NCBI RefSeq assembly: GCF_003722075.1 | Contig: NZ_RDSK01000018.1 | Coordinates: 26,194 to 90,193 of the forward strand | Origin: Methanohalophilus sp. RSK | GTDB lineage: Archaea > Halobacteriota > Methanosarcinia > Methanosarcinales > Methanosarcinaceae | Direction: 5' to 3' | DNA: 64,000 bases | Shown here: piece by piece, positions 50,705 through 59,629 of the stretch | How the letters are laid out: each line of letters starts with the position of its first letter | How positions within the stretch are numbered: the stretch's first letter is position 1 | Notes under the pieces: generated by a model | What the model was told of the DNA's origin: nothing | Database searches by the model: none | What the model saw: the letters and a program-made list of their open reading frames with translations, nothing else | Program-made: the position numbers and the translations under genes

Positions 50705-51793
50705 TTATAGCCTTAGAGGCGTGCTTTCCTTATCATGTATATATACCGAATCTGAGAACTTGACAACACCCGAACTACCCATTGATATACTATGTACCCT
50801 TGCGTCCCCATAACCAAAAAGGTTGGTACCCTTGAGGAAATGCCCGGAGGTCACACCAGTTGCAGCAAAGATTACATCTTTACCGGGTACAAGTTTTTCA
50901 GTGTCAAGAATATCATTCATGTTGTCTTCGTTTATGCCCATCTTTTTAAGCCGGGGCATCTTTTCCTCTACTTCCCGGGCAATTACATCATCGGGTTTGC
51001 GATTGGCAACTGAAGGCAAAACCAGGCGTGCAAGCACCTTCCCACCCAGGATCTTCATTGCAGAAGCTGTAAGTACAGCTTCGCCCGAGCCACCCGAACC
51101 CATTACCACATGGATACCTGAGCCACGTATAGCAGTTGATACGCCGGGCATGAGATCACCGTCGGAAACCAGATTTACCCTGGCACCGGTTTTCCGGATT
51201 TCCTCGATTTTATCCTTATGACGCTCACGGTCCAGAATCACAACCACAAGTTCCTCTACACTGCGGTTTAAGGCACGGGCCACTATCTCCAGATTGTCAA
51301 TTGCCGGGGCGTCCAGATCAATTTCCTCTCCCGGGTGTTCTCGTTCATACTTTACTACTTCCGGACCTACCACGATTTTATCCATATAGACATCTGGACC
51401 ATGGAACAAACCATTGGGTTCGGACATGGCCATAACTGAAATGGCGCCCGGTACACCGTCTGCACAGAGATTGGTACCTTCCAGCGGATCAACGGCAATA
51501 TTAACCTTCAGGTCGCCTTCCCCTGTACCGACTTCTTCACCAATATAGAGCATTGGTGCTTCATCCCTTTCACCTTCACCGATCTGGATGACGCCACTGA
51601 TATCCAGGCAATTGAGCATCCTGCGCATTGCTTCCACAGATACCTGATCGGCATAATTCTTGTCACCCTTGCCTATCTGATGGGCAGCAGCAATCGCAGC
51701 AGCTTCTGTGACATGGATCAGTTTGGGGAGTAAGGCACTTTCTATCGGACCGGCATTTTTCATAATATTCTCTGCAGTCTTCGGGTGTGGCAT
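50705..51793 (-). CDS. glpX: Fructose-1,6-bisphosphatase class II, GlpX type
   Basis: 362 residues from ATG 51793 (MPHPKTAENIMKNAG; SD GAGAGG seven bases upstream); the frame opens earlier at 51808. Motifs include the metal-binding IQIGEGERDEAPMLYIGEEVG, the substrate site AVDPLEGTNLCADG, and VVMGSGGSGEAVLTASA. Dephosphorylation of fructose 1,6-bisphosphate completes gluconeogenesis, complementing pgk and the ADP-dependent kinases elsewhere in the window. Many archaea use a different bifunctional FBP aldolase/phosphatase, so a GlpX enzyme is notable but known in Methanosarcinales. It lies between the two tRNA-modification genes. Confidence 0.93.
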   Translation of the reverse strand: MPHPKTAENIMKNAGPIESALLPKLIHVTEAAAIAAAHQIGKGDKNYADQVSVEAMRRMLNCLDISGVIQIGEGERDEAPMLYIGEEVGTGEGDLKVNIAVDPLEGTNLCADGVPGAISVMAMSEPNGLFHGPDVYMDKIVVGPEVVKYEREHPGEEIDLDAPAIDNLEIVARALNRSVEELVVVILDRERHKDKIEEIRKTGARVNLVSDGDLMPGVSTAIRGSGIHVVMGSGGSGEAVLTASAMKILGGKVLARLVLPSVANRKPDDVIAREVEEKMPRLKKMGINEDNMNDILDTEKLVPGKDVIFAATGVTSGHFLKGTNLFGYGDARVHSISMGSSGVVKFSDSVYIHDKESTPLRL

Positions 51794-51866
51794 TGATAAT
51801 CCTCTCATGTGATAGATATATAGACGAATAATCTGTATGTACTTATTAATAAGTTTACCAATGGTC

Positions 51867-52376
51867 TTATTTCAGAATGTCCACCAGTGACACTCGCTCC
51901 AGCACGATGTCGGGTATCCGTGATACGCCTATGGCATCTGTTTCTTCAGTGCTGATGTCAAAATGAGACGTAATTGTATCTTCCTTGTTATTAGAATAGG
52001 CAATGACTTCATGTTTTGAGATCATTGAATCAAGTACATGTAAAGCAATATCTACTTTGTCTTTATCGCCCAGTACAAGAAAAGCAACGGAAATTTTTCC
52101 TTCCTTTACCCCTATGGAAAAAGCTTCAACTATCTGCCGCTTTCCGGAAGCATACCGGAGAATTTCAACCCCCATATCCCGGGCAACATTATTGTCGGAT
52201 TCAAATGCTCTTCTGGCCTTTTTTATAGCAAGTTCAATATGGGAGAGACCCGCTATTTTTTCTGCATTCATTGCCTGTATGGTAACCTCATACTCATCCG
52301 AAAGTGCGATCAGTTTTTGCAAAAAAGCATTCAGGTCATCAATAAAAAGAGTGCCCTGAACTGTCTTCCAATACAT
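51867..52376 (-). CDS. cgi121: KEOPS complex subunit Cgi121
   Basis: 169 residues. The family core is visible: AMNAEKIAGLSHIELAIKKARRAFES (binding of the Bud32 kinase and tRNA 3' end), then the signature VEILRYASGKRQIVEAFSIGVKEG (about 68-91). Cgi121 is the non-catalytic KEOPS subunit that recruits the tRNA CCA end, helping Kae1/Bud32 form threonylcarbamoyladenosine (t6A) at position 37. No SD is visible before the ATG, and a minus-strand TATA-like GTTATTAAATC lies at about 52428. It is upstream of glpX and mtaB; mtaB encodes the enzyme that acts on the t6A product. Confidence 0.92.
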   Translation of the reverse strand: MYWKTVQGTLFIDDLNAFLQKLIALSDEYEVTIQAMNAEKIAGLSHIELAIKKARRAFESDNNVARDMGVEILRYASGKRQIVEAFSIGVKEGKISVAFLVLGDKDKVDIALHVLDSMISKHEVIAYSNNKEDTITSHFDISTEETDAIGVSRIPDIVLERVSLVDILK

Positions 52377-52482
52377 GGTGGATGGATGGGGCTTCCCTAC
52401 AATAAAGATAACGGTGGTCTTTCAACAGATTTAATAACAATTACATAATAGAACGGGTCAGGCGCCATTTCCGAGTACTTTA

Positions 52483-52490
52483 TTTATATT
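52483..52490 (+). promoter_or_regulatory. TATA box of thrC
   Basis: TTTATATT within ACTTTATTTATATTGG, about 60 bases upstream of the thrC ATG. The expected start site is near 52512, leaving a leader of about 40 bases with the SD GGAGAA at 52541. Confidence 0.55.
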
Positions 52491-52551
52491 GGAATTGATT
52501 AGGTTATAAGATTCACCCTATTAAAACTTTAAAACTATCAGGAGAACTCCA

Positions 52552-53754
52552 ATGTACTATTTAAAATGCATCGAATGCGGTAAGGAATATCCTAAAACAG
52601 AGGTCCTGTATACCTGTGAATGCGGCGGTTTGCTTGATGTAATTTATGATTATTCCCAGATTGATATAAAAAAGGAAGATTTAGAGGGAGTTGCACTTTC
52701 TGTATGGAAATATGCAAAACTTCTTCCTGTTGACAGAAAACCTATAACGATACAGGAAGGTGGCACACCTCTCTATAAATGTGACAGATTAGCCGAAAAG
52801 ATCGGTGTCAGGGAACTATATGTCAAACATGAAGGCATGAATCCTACCGGTTCCTTCAAGGACAGGGGTATGACCGTAGGTGTCAGCAAAGCCCTGGAAT
52901 TAGGGATGAAAACAATTGCCTGTGCATCTACAGGTAATACTTCCGCAGCCCTTTCCATCTACGGTGCAAAAGCGGCAGTTCCTGCCGTTGTCCTGTTACC
53001 GGAAGGAAAAGTTGCACTGGGTAAGGTTGCGCAGGCCCTGATGCATGGCGCAAAGGTGCTTAGCATACGCGGCAATTTCGATGATGCTCTGGAACTTGTA
53101 AGAGAACTCTGCGATGAGGAAAAGATCTACCTCTTAAACTCCATTAATCCCTACAGGCTGGAAGGACAGAAAACAATAGGTTTTGAGATCGCAGACCAGC
53201 TGGATTTCAGCGTACCCGACAGACTGGTACTTCCGGTAGGTAATGCAGGAAACATTACTGCCATCCATAAAGGCTTCAAAGAATTCAATAAACTGGGACT
53301 TACAGATAAAGTCCCACAGATGATGGGAATACAGACTGAAGGTTCCTGCCCAATAGTAAAAGCCGTCAGGGAAGGAAAAACTGATATTACCCCTGAAAAG
53401 AACCCTGAAACAATTGCAACAGCAATCCGGATAGGGAATCCGGTTAATGCCAGAAAGGCCCTTATAGCCATTTCCGAATCAAACGGTGGTGCTGAAAGTG
53501 TTACTGACGAGGAATTGGTGGAAGCCCAGATTGACCTGGCACAACTTGAAGGAATCGGCGTTGAACCTGCAAGTGCCACCTCAGTTGCCGGCCTGAAAAA
53601 ACTTGTAGAGACCGGAGTAATCGGTGCAAATGAATCCGTGGTCTGTGTGACTACAGGACACCTTCTCAAGGACCCGGAAGAAGTAATATCCGTTGCACCA
53701 AAACCCATTGTAGTTGATGCCACAATGGAGGCTATCAGAAAGGTCCTGTACTGA
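52552..53754 (+). CDS. thrC: Threonine synthase
   Basis: 400 residues, a fold type II PLP enzyme. An N-terminal zinc-like knuckle pair (CIECGKEY, CECGG) is followed by the PLP lysine in GMNPTGSFKDRGMTVG (about 97-112), CASTGNTSAALS (phosphate and PLP contacts), and the glycine loop PVGNAGNITA. It converts O-phosphohomoserine to threonine. SD GGAGAA seven bases before the ATG. leuS follows with only a 12-base gap, linking an amino acid biosynthesis gene and a synthetase gene in one transcript. Confidence 0.95.
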   Translation: MYYLKCIECGKEYPKTEVLYTCECGGLLDVIYDYSQIDIKKEDLEGVALSVWKYAKLLPVDRKPITIQEGGTPLYKCDRLAEKIGVRELYVKHEGMNPTGSFKDRGMTVGVSKALELGMKTIACASTGNTSAALSIYGAKAAVPAVVLLPEGKVALGKVAQALMHGAKVLSIRGNFDDALELVRELCDEEKIYLLNSINPYRLEGQKTIGFEIADQLDFSVPDRLVLPVGNAGNITAIHKGFKEFNKLGLTDKVPQMMGIQTEGSCPIVKAVREGKTDITPEKNPETIATAIRIGNPVNARKALIAISESNGGAESVTDEELVEAQIDLAQLEGIGVEPASATSVAGLKKLVETGVIGANESVVCVTTGHLLKDPEEVISVAPKPIVVDATMEAIRKVLY

Positions 53755-53766
53755 GAGGAAATGATA

Positions 53767-56652
53767 ATGGAACAGAACTACAAACCTGCCATCATTGAAA
53801 AAAAGTGGCAAAATATATGGTCTCAGGACAAAGTTTTCGAGGCCGAACCTGACAGCAGGGATAAATATTTCATAACTATTCCCTACCCCTATCTCAATGG
53901 GAATCTGCATGCAGGCCATACCAGGACATTCACCATCGGGGACGTTATTGCAAGGCACAAGAGGATGCAGGGGTACAATGTACTCTACCCGATGGGATTC
54001 CACGTAACCGGTACGCCCATTGTAGGACTTGCCGAACTAATCGCCAACAGGGAACCCCAGACGATGGAAGTCTATTCTAAGTTCCACGGCATCCCGAAGG
54101 ATATCCTCGAAGGACTTGATTCTCCGGAAAAAATCGTGGAATATTTCAGTGTGGAAGCAGAAAAGGCCATGCGGTCCATTGGATATTCCATTGATTGGAG
54201 AAGAAAGTTCACCACCACCGATGAAACATATAAAAAATTCATCGAATGGCAATATAATCTGCTTTACGAAAAGGGACTGATTGTAAAAGGCTCACACCCT
54301 GTCAAATGGTGTCCCAATGATGACAATCCTGTGGAAGACCATGACATCCTCAGGGGAGAAGAAGCCACTATCGTGGATTATACCCTGATCAAATTCACCT
54401 ATGATGGCATGATACTGCCCTGTGCTACCCTGCGTCCAGAAACCACATTCGGGGTCACCAACCTCTGGATAAACCCTGATGTCGAATATGTCAAGGCGAA
54501 AGTGAAAACCGACGAGTATGAAGAGACCTGGATTGTAAGTGAAGAAGCATACAACAAACTTACCTACACCGACCGTAAAGTAGAATTCATAGAGAAAATA
54601 AGCGGCCTGGACATCATCGGAATAAAGGTCAAAAACCCGTTGACAGACTCGGAGGTAATCACCCTGCCGGCATCTTTTGTCAGGGGAGGTAATGGGAGCG
54701 GAGTTGTGATGAGTGTGCCCGCACATGCGCCTTATGATTATCTGGCCCTGAAGGACCTTCATGATAAAGATCTTTCAGAATATGGCATTACAGAAAATCT
54801 CCAGAACATCCAGCTCATACCTCTTATTGATGTTCCTGAATACGGAGAGTATCCGGCAGTTGAAGCGGTAGAGGAATTTGGAGTACATGACCAGAATGAT
54901 CCAAAGGCCGAATCTGCAACAAAGATGGTCTATCGCCGGGAATTCCACGGAGGTACCCTGAAAGAGAATACCGGGAAATATGCAGGCACGAAGGTCTCAA
55001 AGATAAAAGATCTTCTTACACAGGATTTGATCGATGAGAAAATCGGCGAGATATTCTATGAATTCAGTGAACCTGTGGTCTGCCGCTGTGGAACCCCATG
55101 TGTAGTAAACATGGTTAAAGGCCAGTGGTTCCTCAATTATTCCAATCCTGAATGGAAGGATAAAGTATACCGCTGCATAGAGAATATGGATATAATCCCC
55201 GAAGAGCTGAGGGTAGAGTTCAATAATAAGGTTGACTGGCTAAAAGACAAGGCCTGTGCCCGTAAAAAAGGACTCGGAACACGCCTGCCCTTTGATAAGG
55301 ACTGGTTGATCGAATCCCTGGGAGATTCCACGGTATACATGTCTTACTACATCGTTGCAAAGTTTCTCAGTGAAGATATTAAGACCGAGCAACTGGTGCC
55401 CGAACTCTTTGATCATGTGCTTCTTGGAAAGGGAAGTGTGCAGGATGCAGCAGAAAGAAGTGGAATTGATGCCTCTGTAATTGAAAGCATGCGAGAGGAT
55501 TTCAATTACTGGTACCCCGTCAATCTCAGGTCCTCAGGAAAAGATCTGATACCAAACCATCTCCTGTTCTTCCTTTTCCATCATGTTGCGATATTCAAAG
55601 AAGAGAACTGGCCTCGTGCCATTGCAATCAATGGTTTTGTATCTCTTGAAGGACAGAAAATGAGTAAGTCCAAGGGACCACTGCTAACACTCAGTGAGGC
55701 AGTGAAAGATTATGGTGCGGATATTTCCAGGATGTATATCCTGTCCAGTGCAGAACAGACACAGGATGCTGACTGGAAGAACAGTGGTATCGAGTCCGCC
55801 AGAAGACAGGTGGACAGGTTCTACCATTTTGCAAAAGATACTATCGATACCAAATGTACCTCTGGAGCCTGCAAGGAAAAACAATTGATAGATAGGTGGA
55901 TACAGAGCCGCCTGCAGCAACGTATCAGTGAGACAAACGAGGCACTTAAAAGTATACGTACCCGGCAGGCCCTACAGAATTCTTTCTTCCTGCTTCTTAA
56001 TGATGTGAAATGGTATCAGAGAAGAGGAGGAAAGACCCTCCAGTATGATATACTCGATACATGGGTGCGCCTGATGGCACCTTTCACTCCCCACATATGT
56101 GAGGAAATATGGAGTGAAATGGAAGAAACGCAAGGTTATGTGTCCCTGGAAAAATATCCAGAGTATGATCCGCAATTTATAGACAGGGATGCCGAAGCTG
56201 GCGAAGAGTTAATCGGCAACACTTTTTCAGATGTTGAGGAAATAATAAAAGTCACCGGTATAAAGCCGCAAAAACTTGTCCTCTATACAGCCTCCCAATG
56301 GAAATCAGAAGCTTTTAAGCAGGCTCTTGAACTCCAGCGACAGGGAGATCTCAACCCGGGAATTCTGATAAAGAAGCTCATGCAGGATCCCGAAATGAGA
56401 CCTTATGGAAAAGAAGTACCAAAATTTGCAAAGAAAGTTGTTGATGACATAAAGGCCATGAAAGAAGATAAATTCGAAATGGTATCCGGTTTCGACCTGG
56501 ACGAAAAAGAAACACTGAAAGAAGCAATAAATTTCTTTGAAAAGGAAATTGGTTGTGAAGTGCAGATCGCCAGGGAAGGAGAAGAGACGTATGATCCCGA
56601 AAAGAAAGCCCGCTTTGCAGCACCAATGAGGCCGGCTATCTATCTTGAATGA
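53767..56652 (+). CDS. leuS: Leucyl-tRNA synthetase, archaeal/eukaryotic type
   Basis: 961 residues from ATG 53767 (8 bases after AGAGGA; the ATG at 53761 sits too close to the SD). The class I HIGH box appears as PYLNGNLHAGHTRTF (about 42-56) and the KMSKS loop as EGQKMSKSKGPLL (about 639-651). The CP1 editing domain lies between (LRPETTFGVTNLWINPD, VPAHAPYDYLAL). The C-terminal anticodon-binding and archaeal extension domains follow. Length and HAGH form are typical of archaeal LeuRS. It charges tRNA-Leu and hydrolyses mischarged products. Confidence 0.97.
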   Translation: MEQNYKPAIIEKKWQNIWSQDKVFEAEPDSRDKYFITIPYPYLNGNLHAGHTRTFTIGDVIARHKRMQGYNVLYPMGFHVTGTPIVGLAELIANREPQTMEVYSKFHGIPKDILEGLDSPEKIVEYFSVEAEKAMRSIGYSIDWRRKFTTTDETYKKFIEWQYNLLYEKGLIVKGSHPVKWCPNDDNPVEDHDILRGEEATIVDYTLIKFTYDGMILPCATLRPETTFGVTNLWINPDVEYVKAKVKTDEYEETWIVSEEAYNKLTYTDRKVEFIEKISGLDIIGIKVKNPLTDSEVITLPASFVRGGNGSGVVMSVPAHAPYDYLALKDLHDKDLSEYGITENLQNIQLIPLIDVPEYGEYPAVEAVEEFGVHDQNDPKAESATKMVYRREFHGGTLKENTGKYAGTKVSKIKDLLTQDLIDEKIGEIFYEFSEPVVCRCGTPCVVNMVKGQWFLNYSNPEWKDKVYRCIENMDIIPEELRVEFNNKVDWLKDKACARKKGLGTRLPFDKDWLIESLGDSTVYMSYYIVAKFLSEDIKTEQLVPELFDHVLLGKGSVQDAAERSGIDASVIESMREDFNYWYPVNLRSSGKDLIPNHLLFFLFHHVAIFKEENWPRAIAINGFVSLEGQKMSKSKGPLLTLSEAVKDYGADISRMYILSSAEQTQDADWKNSGIESARRQVDRFYHFAKDTIDTKCTSGACKEKQLIDRWIQSRLQQRISETNEALKSIRTRQALQNSFFLLLNDVKWYQRRGGKTLQYDILDTWVRLMAPFTPHICEEIWSEMEETQGYVSLEKYPEYDPQFIDRDAEAGEELIGNTFSDVEEIIKVTGIKPQKLVLYTASQWKSEAFKQALELQRQGDLNPGILIKKLMQDPEMRPYGKEVPKFAKKVVDDIKAMKEDKFEMVSGFDLDEKETLKEAINFFEKEIGCEVQIAREGEETYDPEKKARFAAPMRPAIYLE

Positions 56653-56691
56653 AGGGGATTAAGCCTTTTCTTTTCTCTACTCTTCTTTTTC

Positions 56692-57297
56692 TTAAGTTGC
56701 CAGTTTTGTTTGTTTAGTCTTGGGTACAAGGCCTTCCAGATTCATAAGCGCCTTGAGCACCGGCAGGAGGACTATGCCTACATACTGGAGATTAGCATGA
56801 TCTTTCCCGGTTATTTCGTAAGCAGGATCTACTGAGGGAATGGTAATTCGGGTAATAGAATTGCGCAGGATCTTGATATCCTTTTCAGCTGCTTCTATTA
56901 TGGGATTATCCTGTTGGATGGAATCCATAATCGTATTTTCATGAAAACCCATTGATTTTAACTCAGCCCTGAAAACTGGCCTTTCCAACAGATAAGAAAA
57001 CACATAGATTGCTACATAGATACGTTTGGATGCAGGGACATCTTTCAGATGATGCCCGATAAGAGAATAAATGTTATCCTCTTCTTTACCAGCATTCTCT
57101 GAAAGTTTATAGGTCTTTGATGGGGGCACTTCTATTTCATCAAGTTTTTTCAGATCTCTCAGTGCCCTTAAATAACCGGTCATAATCAAACGATGCTCAT
57201 CAATACCTTCTGATTTGAGATCTCTCGTGATGCCACTAATCGAAAGCTGCCGGTTATCAAGCAACCTGAATATTTTAGAATACAGTGCCTCTGTCAT
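56692..57297 (-). CDS. Conserved hypothetical protein with predicted winged-helix N terminus
   Basis: I do not recognise a named family. The 201 residues are soluble and mostly helical. Residues about 5-50 (LYSKIFRLLDNRQLSISGITRDLKSEGIDEHRLIMTGYLRALRDL in parts) look like a helix-turn-helix followed by a wing, and about 85-120 is a hydrophobic helix pair (RIYVAIYVFSYLLERPVFRAEL). The C terminus has a beta-rich KILRNSITRITIPSVDP then a hydrophobic YVGIVLLPVLKALMN helix. It is divergent from two further predicted regulators, sharing a 181-base promoter region. A DNA-binding role is inferred only. Confidence 0.65.
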   Translation of the reverse strand: MTEALYSKIFRLLDNRQLSISGITRDLKSEGIDEHRLIMTGYLRALRDLKKLDEIEVPPSKTYKLSENAGKEEDNIYSLIGHHLKDVPASKRIYVAIYVFSYLLERPVFRAELKSMGFHENTIMDSIQQDNPIIEAAEKDIKILRNSITRITIPSVDPAYEITGKDHANLQYVGIVLLPVLKALMNLEGLVPKTKQTKLAT

Positions 57298-57478
57298 AAT
57301 ACCTGAACAGTATTGTTAACAGGATTGAATAAATGTAACGGTATAAATGTACAAGGAAAAAACTGCGATAATTATCAACACAAATACTACAACACATTTA
57401 TTAATCTTAAGACCATATTAGTATAGCTGTATTAGCCTTTTCTAAATCGAATCAATAACCTACATATGAGGTTTTGTG

Positions 57479-57988
57479 ATGCCCAGGAGAACCCGAATAA
57501 TAAACGACCCATCTGAAATGGTACCCCTCCTACAAACATTCAGGTCAAAGGAGCACAAACATGTCTTCAATGCACTCAGTTCAGAGTGGATGACAAAAGG
57601 CCAGCTTGACGAAAAAATGGGAATTGACACAGAGGAAAGTATCGATATACTCCAGAAATGCGGGTTACTGGAAAGCCAGTGGCGCATGCCCAAACCTGGA
57701 GAGAAACCGGATAAGGAATATCACTCATCGTATTCAAAAGTACAGGCTAATTTCCAGTGTTCTTTTGACGACCTCAGTGAAATAATTACTTTAACATTCA
57801 CTCCTTACGAAGAGATAAAAGATCTGATAGGAGAACTTGAAAAGGAAGTAGAAAGTGGCAACCATTCCATGAGTGCTCTTACACGTAAGCTCAACAGAAG
57901 TGCATTATACATAAGATCCCTTGCAAGAAGAGCAAATGGGTTAACGGTTATGGGCCAGAGATTGAAAATAAATGAGGAAAAGAAATGA
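57479..57988 (+). CDS. Predicted ArsR-like winged-helix regulator
   Basis: 169 residues from the ATG at 57479 (SD GAGGT; an in-frame GTG precedes it). Residues about 15-65 read VPLLQTFRSKEHKHVFNALSSEWMTKGQLDEKMG and form a helix-turn-helix followed by IDILQKCGLLESQWR. The middle part (about 80-115) is a beta-rich region, YSKVQANFQCSFDDLSEIITLTF, and the C terminus (about 135-165) has a basic helix, NRSALYIRSLARRANGL. This fits archaeal DNA-binding proteins annotated as ArsR family; no ligand site is apparent. The stop overlaps the next start by 4 bases (ATGA). Confidence 0.75.
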   Translation: MPRRTRIINDPSEMVPLLQTFRSKEHKHVFNALSSEWMTKGQLDEKMGIDTEESIDILQKCGLLESQWRMPKPGEKPDKEYHSSYSKVQANFQCSFDDLSEIITLTFTPYEEIKDLIGELEKEVESGNHSMSALTRKLNRSALYIRSLARRANGLTVMGQRLKINEEKK

Positions 57989-58773
57989 TTGACATTCTCC
58001 AGAGTAAAAGCGGCATTACCAAATTCCAGATACTTATCGAAGTTGCCGCCCATCAACCCAATGTCAGACAGAAGGAAATAGCAGAAAAGGTCGGAGTGAC
58101 CCCCCAGGCAGTCTCAGAATATATAAAAGAACTTACATCTGAAGGATATATTTATTCTGACGGAAGGGTACGCTACAGGATAACAAAAAACGGGGTAGAA
58201 TGGGTTCTGGAAAATGCTGCTGACATGAAAAGATATGCCAAATTCGTGATGAGTGACATCATAAGCCATGTATCTACCTGGACTGCTATTGCCGATGAAA
58301 ATCTGGATAAAGGCGAAGATGTCTATCTGCATATGAGAAACGGTTTGCTATATGTTGATACTAAAGAAGAAGCAGATGCCCGGGGTGTCACTGTATCTGA
58401 TGCAGAAGAAGGAGAAGATGTTGGTGTCACCAACCTTACCGGGATGATCGATCTGGAAACAGCAAATATTACGGTCTGCAAGATTCCCCGCAGCGAGAGG
58501 CAGGGGTCCAGAAATGTAGATTTGGAACGATTGAAAAAACTCACCGAATCAAAGGACTATATAGCGGTGATTGGAGTTGAATCGCTCGTGGCACTCAAAA
58601 AAATTGGAAGTCAACCCGATGTTATGTATGGGGCTAAGGAATCGGTCGTAGAAGCTGCATTCCATGGACTTTCATCCCTTGTGCTTGCAATCGATGAGCA
58701 GGTCCCGACTATAATGAGTAAACTTGAAATGGAAAACCTGGAATACGAACTTGTAGACCTGAGTCTTCATTAA
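57985..58773 (+). CDS. MarR-like winged-helix regulator with a C-terminal sensory domain
   Basis: 262 residues. The N-terminal winged helix (about 1-75) reads FQILIEVAAHQPNVRQKEIAEKVGVTPQAVSEYIKELTSEGYIYSDGRVRYRITKNGVEW in parts: a clear MarR/HTH DNA reader. The remaining two thirds contain repeated beta-alpha elements (VYLHMRNGLLYVD, VGVTNLTGMIDLETANITVCKIPRSERQGSRNVD, YIAVIGVESLVALKKIG) with a possible nucleotide- or small-ligand-binding fold. The family is common in methanogens and lacks a settled function. It is translationally coupled to the ArsR-like gene. Confidence 0.78.
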   Translation: MIDILQSKSGITKFQILIEVAAHQPNVRQKEIAEKVGVTPQAVSEYIKELTSEGYIYSDGRVRYRITKNGVEWVLENAADMKRYAKFVMSDIISHVSTWTAIADENLDKGEDVYLHMRNGLLYVDTKEEADARGVTVSDAEEGEDVGVTNLTGMIDLETANITVCKIPRSERQGSRNVDLERLKKLTESKDYIAVIGVESLVALKKIGSQPDVMYGAKESVVEAAFHGLSSLVLAIDEQVPTIMSKLEMENLEYELVDLSLH

Positions 58774-58782
58774 GGTAAAAAC

Positions 58783-59316
58783 ATGAAGATACTAGTTATT
58801 TCAGATACACATCTCAAAAGTGGAGAAATTCCTCCTGGTTTGAAAAGCCTGATTGACAGGTATGAAATGGTAATACATGCCGGGGATTTTACTACACTTG
58901 AGTGTTATAAGGCTTTCAACGATACAGGGAAACTCAAATCAGTATATGGAAATTCCGATACATACGAATTAAAAGAGATACTTCCCGAAACCCTGCAACT
59001 TGACATTGAAGGCGTAAGTGTAGGCGTGGTCCACGAAGCCGCCCTATCAATAAATGATACAACCGCCCTGCGCTACAAAGCCCTTGAAATGGGTGTTAAT
59101 GTGCTGATATTCGGCCATATTCACAGCCCAATCCTGGAAAAAACAGATGTACTGGTATTGTGTCCCGGGTCCCCGACATCCCCCCGCATGTCAGACCCTA
59201 TGGCCGCCGAACTAAATATTGAAAACGGTGAAGTAAAAGCAAGATTTATAGAAATTAAAGGAAAATCCTGTGGATTTGTCGGATTTTCAAGAGATCTAGA
59301 AAAAGCGGACAATTAA
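58783..59316 (+). CDS. Calcineurin-like phosphodiesterase, YfcE/MJ0936 family
   Basis: 177 residues. The metallophosphoesterase motifs are ISDTHLKSG (about 5-13), HAGDFTTLE (about 31-39), VYGNSDTYE (about 53-61), VVHEAALS and IFGHIHSP (about 109-116), ending with PGSPTSPR. The canonical VxGNxD, GDxx and GHxH residues for the dinuclear metal centre are present. Members hydrolyse phosphodiesters such as cyclic nucleotides or general substrates; the physiological target is unknown. The stop overlaps the end of the convergent small gene by 4 bases, within a short hairpin CGGA-TCCG. Confidence 0.9.
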   Translation: MKILVISDTHLKSGEIPPGLKSLIDRYEMVIHAGDFTTLECYKAFNDTGKLKSVYGNSDTYELKEILPETLQLDIEGVSVGVVHEAALSINDTTALRYKALEMGVNVLIFGHIHSPILEKTDVLVLCPGSPTSPRMSDPMAAELNIENGEVKARFIEIKGKSCGFVGFSRDLEKADN

Positions 59317-59555
59317 TCCGTTTCCTTTTTCCCATCAATCGTTTCTATTTTAAATATAACTCCAAGCCCATTGAGGCTCAGGTGTACTTTATCTCCAAAC
59401 TGGAGGATTTCCTCAACATGAACATTATTGCCCCATTCATAGACATAGTCATAATATCCCTGAATTGGTTTAAACCCCAGAGACAGAAGGCGACGGTTAA
59501 CTTCATAGGGACTGGCACCTTCACTGTTAAACCACACCAGCAGATAAGTTTTCAC
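59313..59555 (-). CDS. Conserved small archaeal protein of unknown function
   Basis: 80 residues from a GTG at 59555 (AGGTGA five bases upstream; the frame also opens at a GTG at 59564). It begins KTYLLVWFNSEGASPYEVNRRLLSLG and continues GYYDYVYEWG, a pattern I associate with small conserved proteins of methanogens: a beta-alpha-beta-beta fold like an ACT or ferredoxin domain. There are no cysteines and no catalytic site. It lies downstream of the RPA-associated gene on the same strand, with a 74-base gap. Confidence 0.7.
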   Translation of the reverse strand: MKTYLLVWFNSEGASPYEVNRRLLSLGFKPIQGYYDYVYEWGNNVHVEEILQFGDKVHLSLNGLGVIFKIETIDGKKETD

Positions 59556-59629
59556 AAATATCACCTGATTTAAAATAGGTTTACTTATTTATTAGACTTA
59601 TGCAAAAAGGGGTGTGCATAAAGCACACA

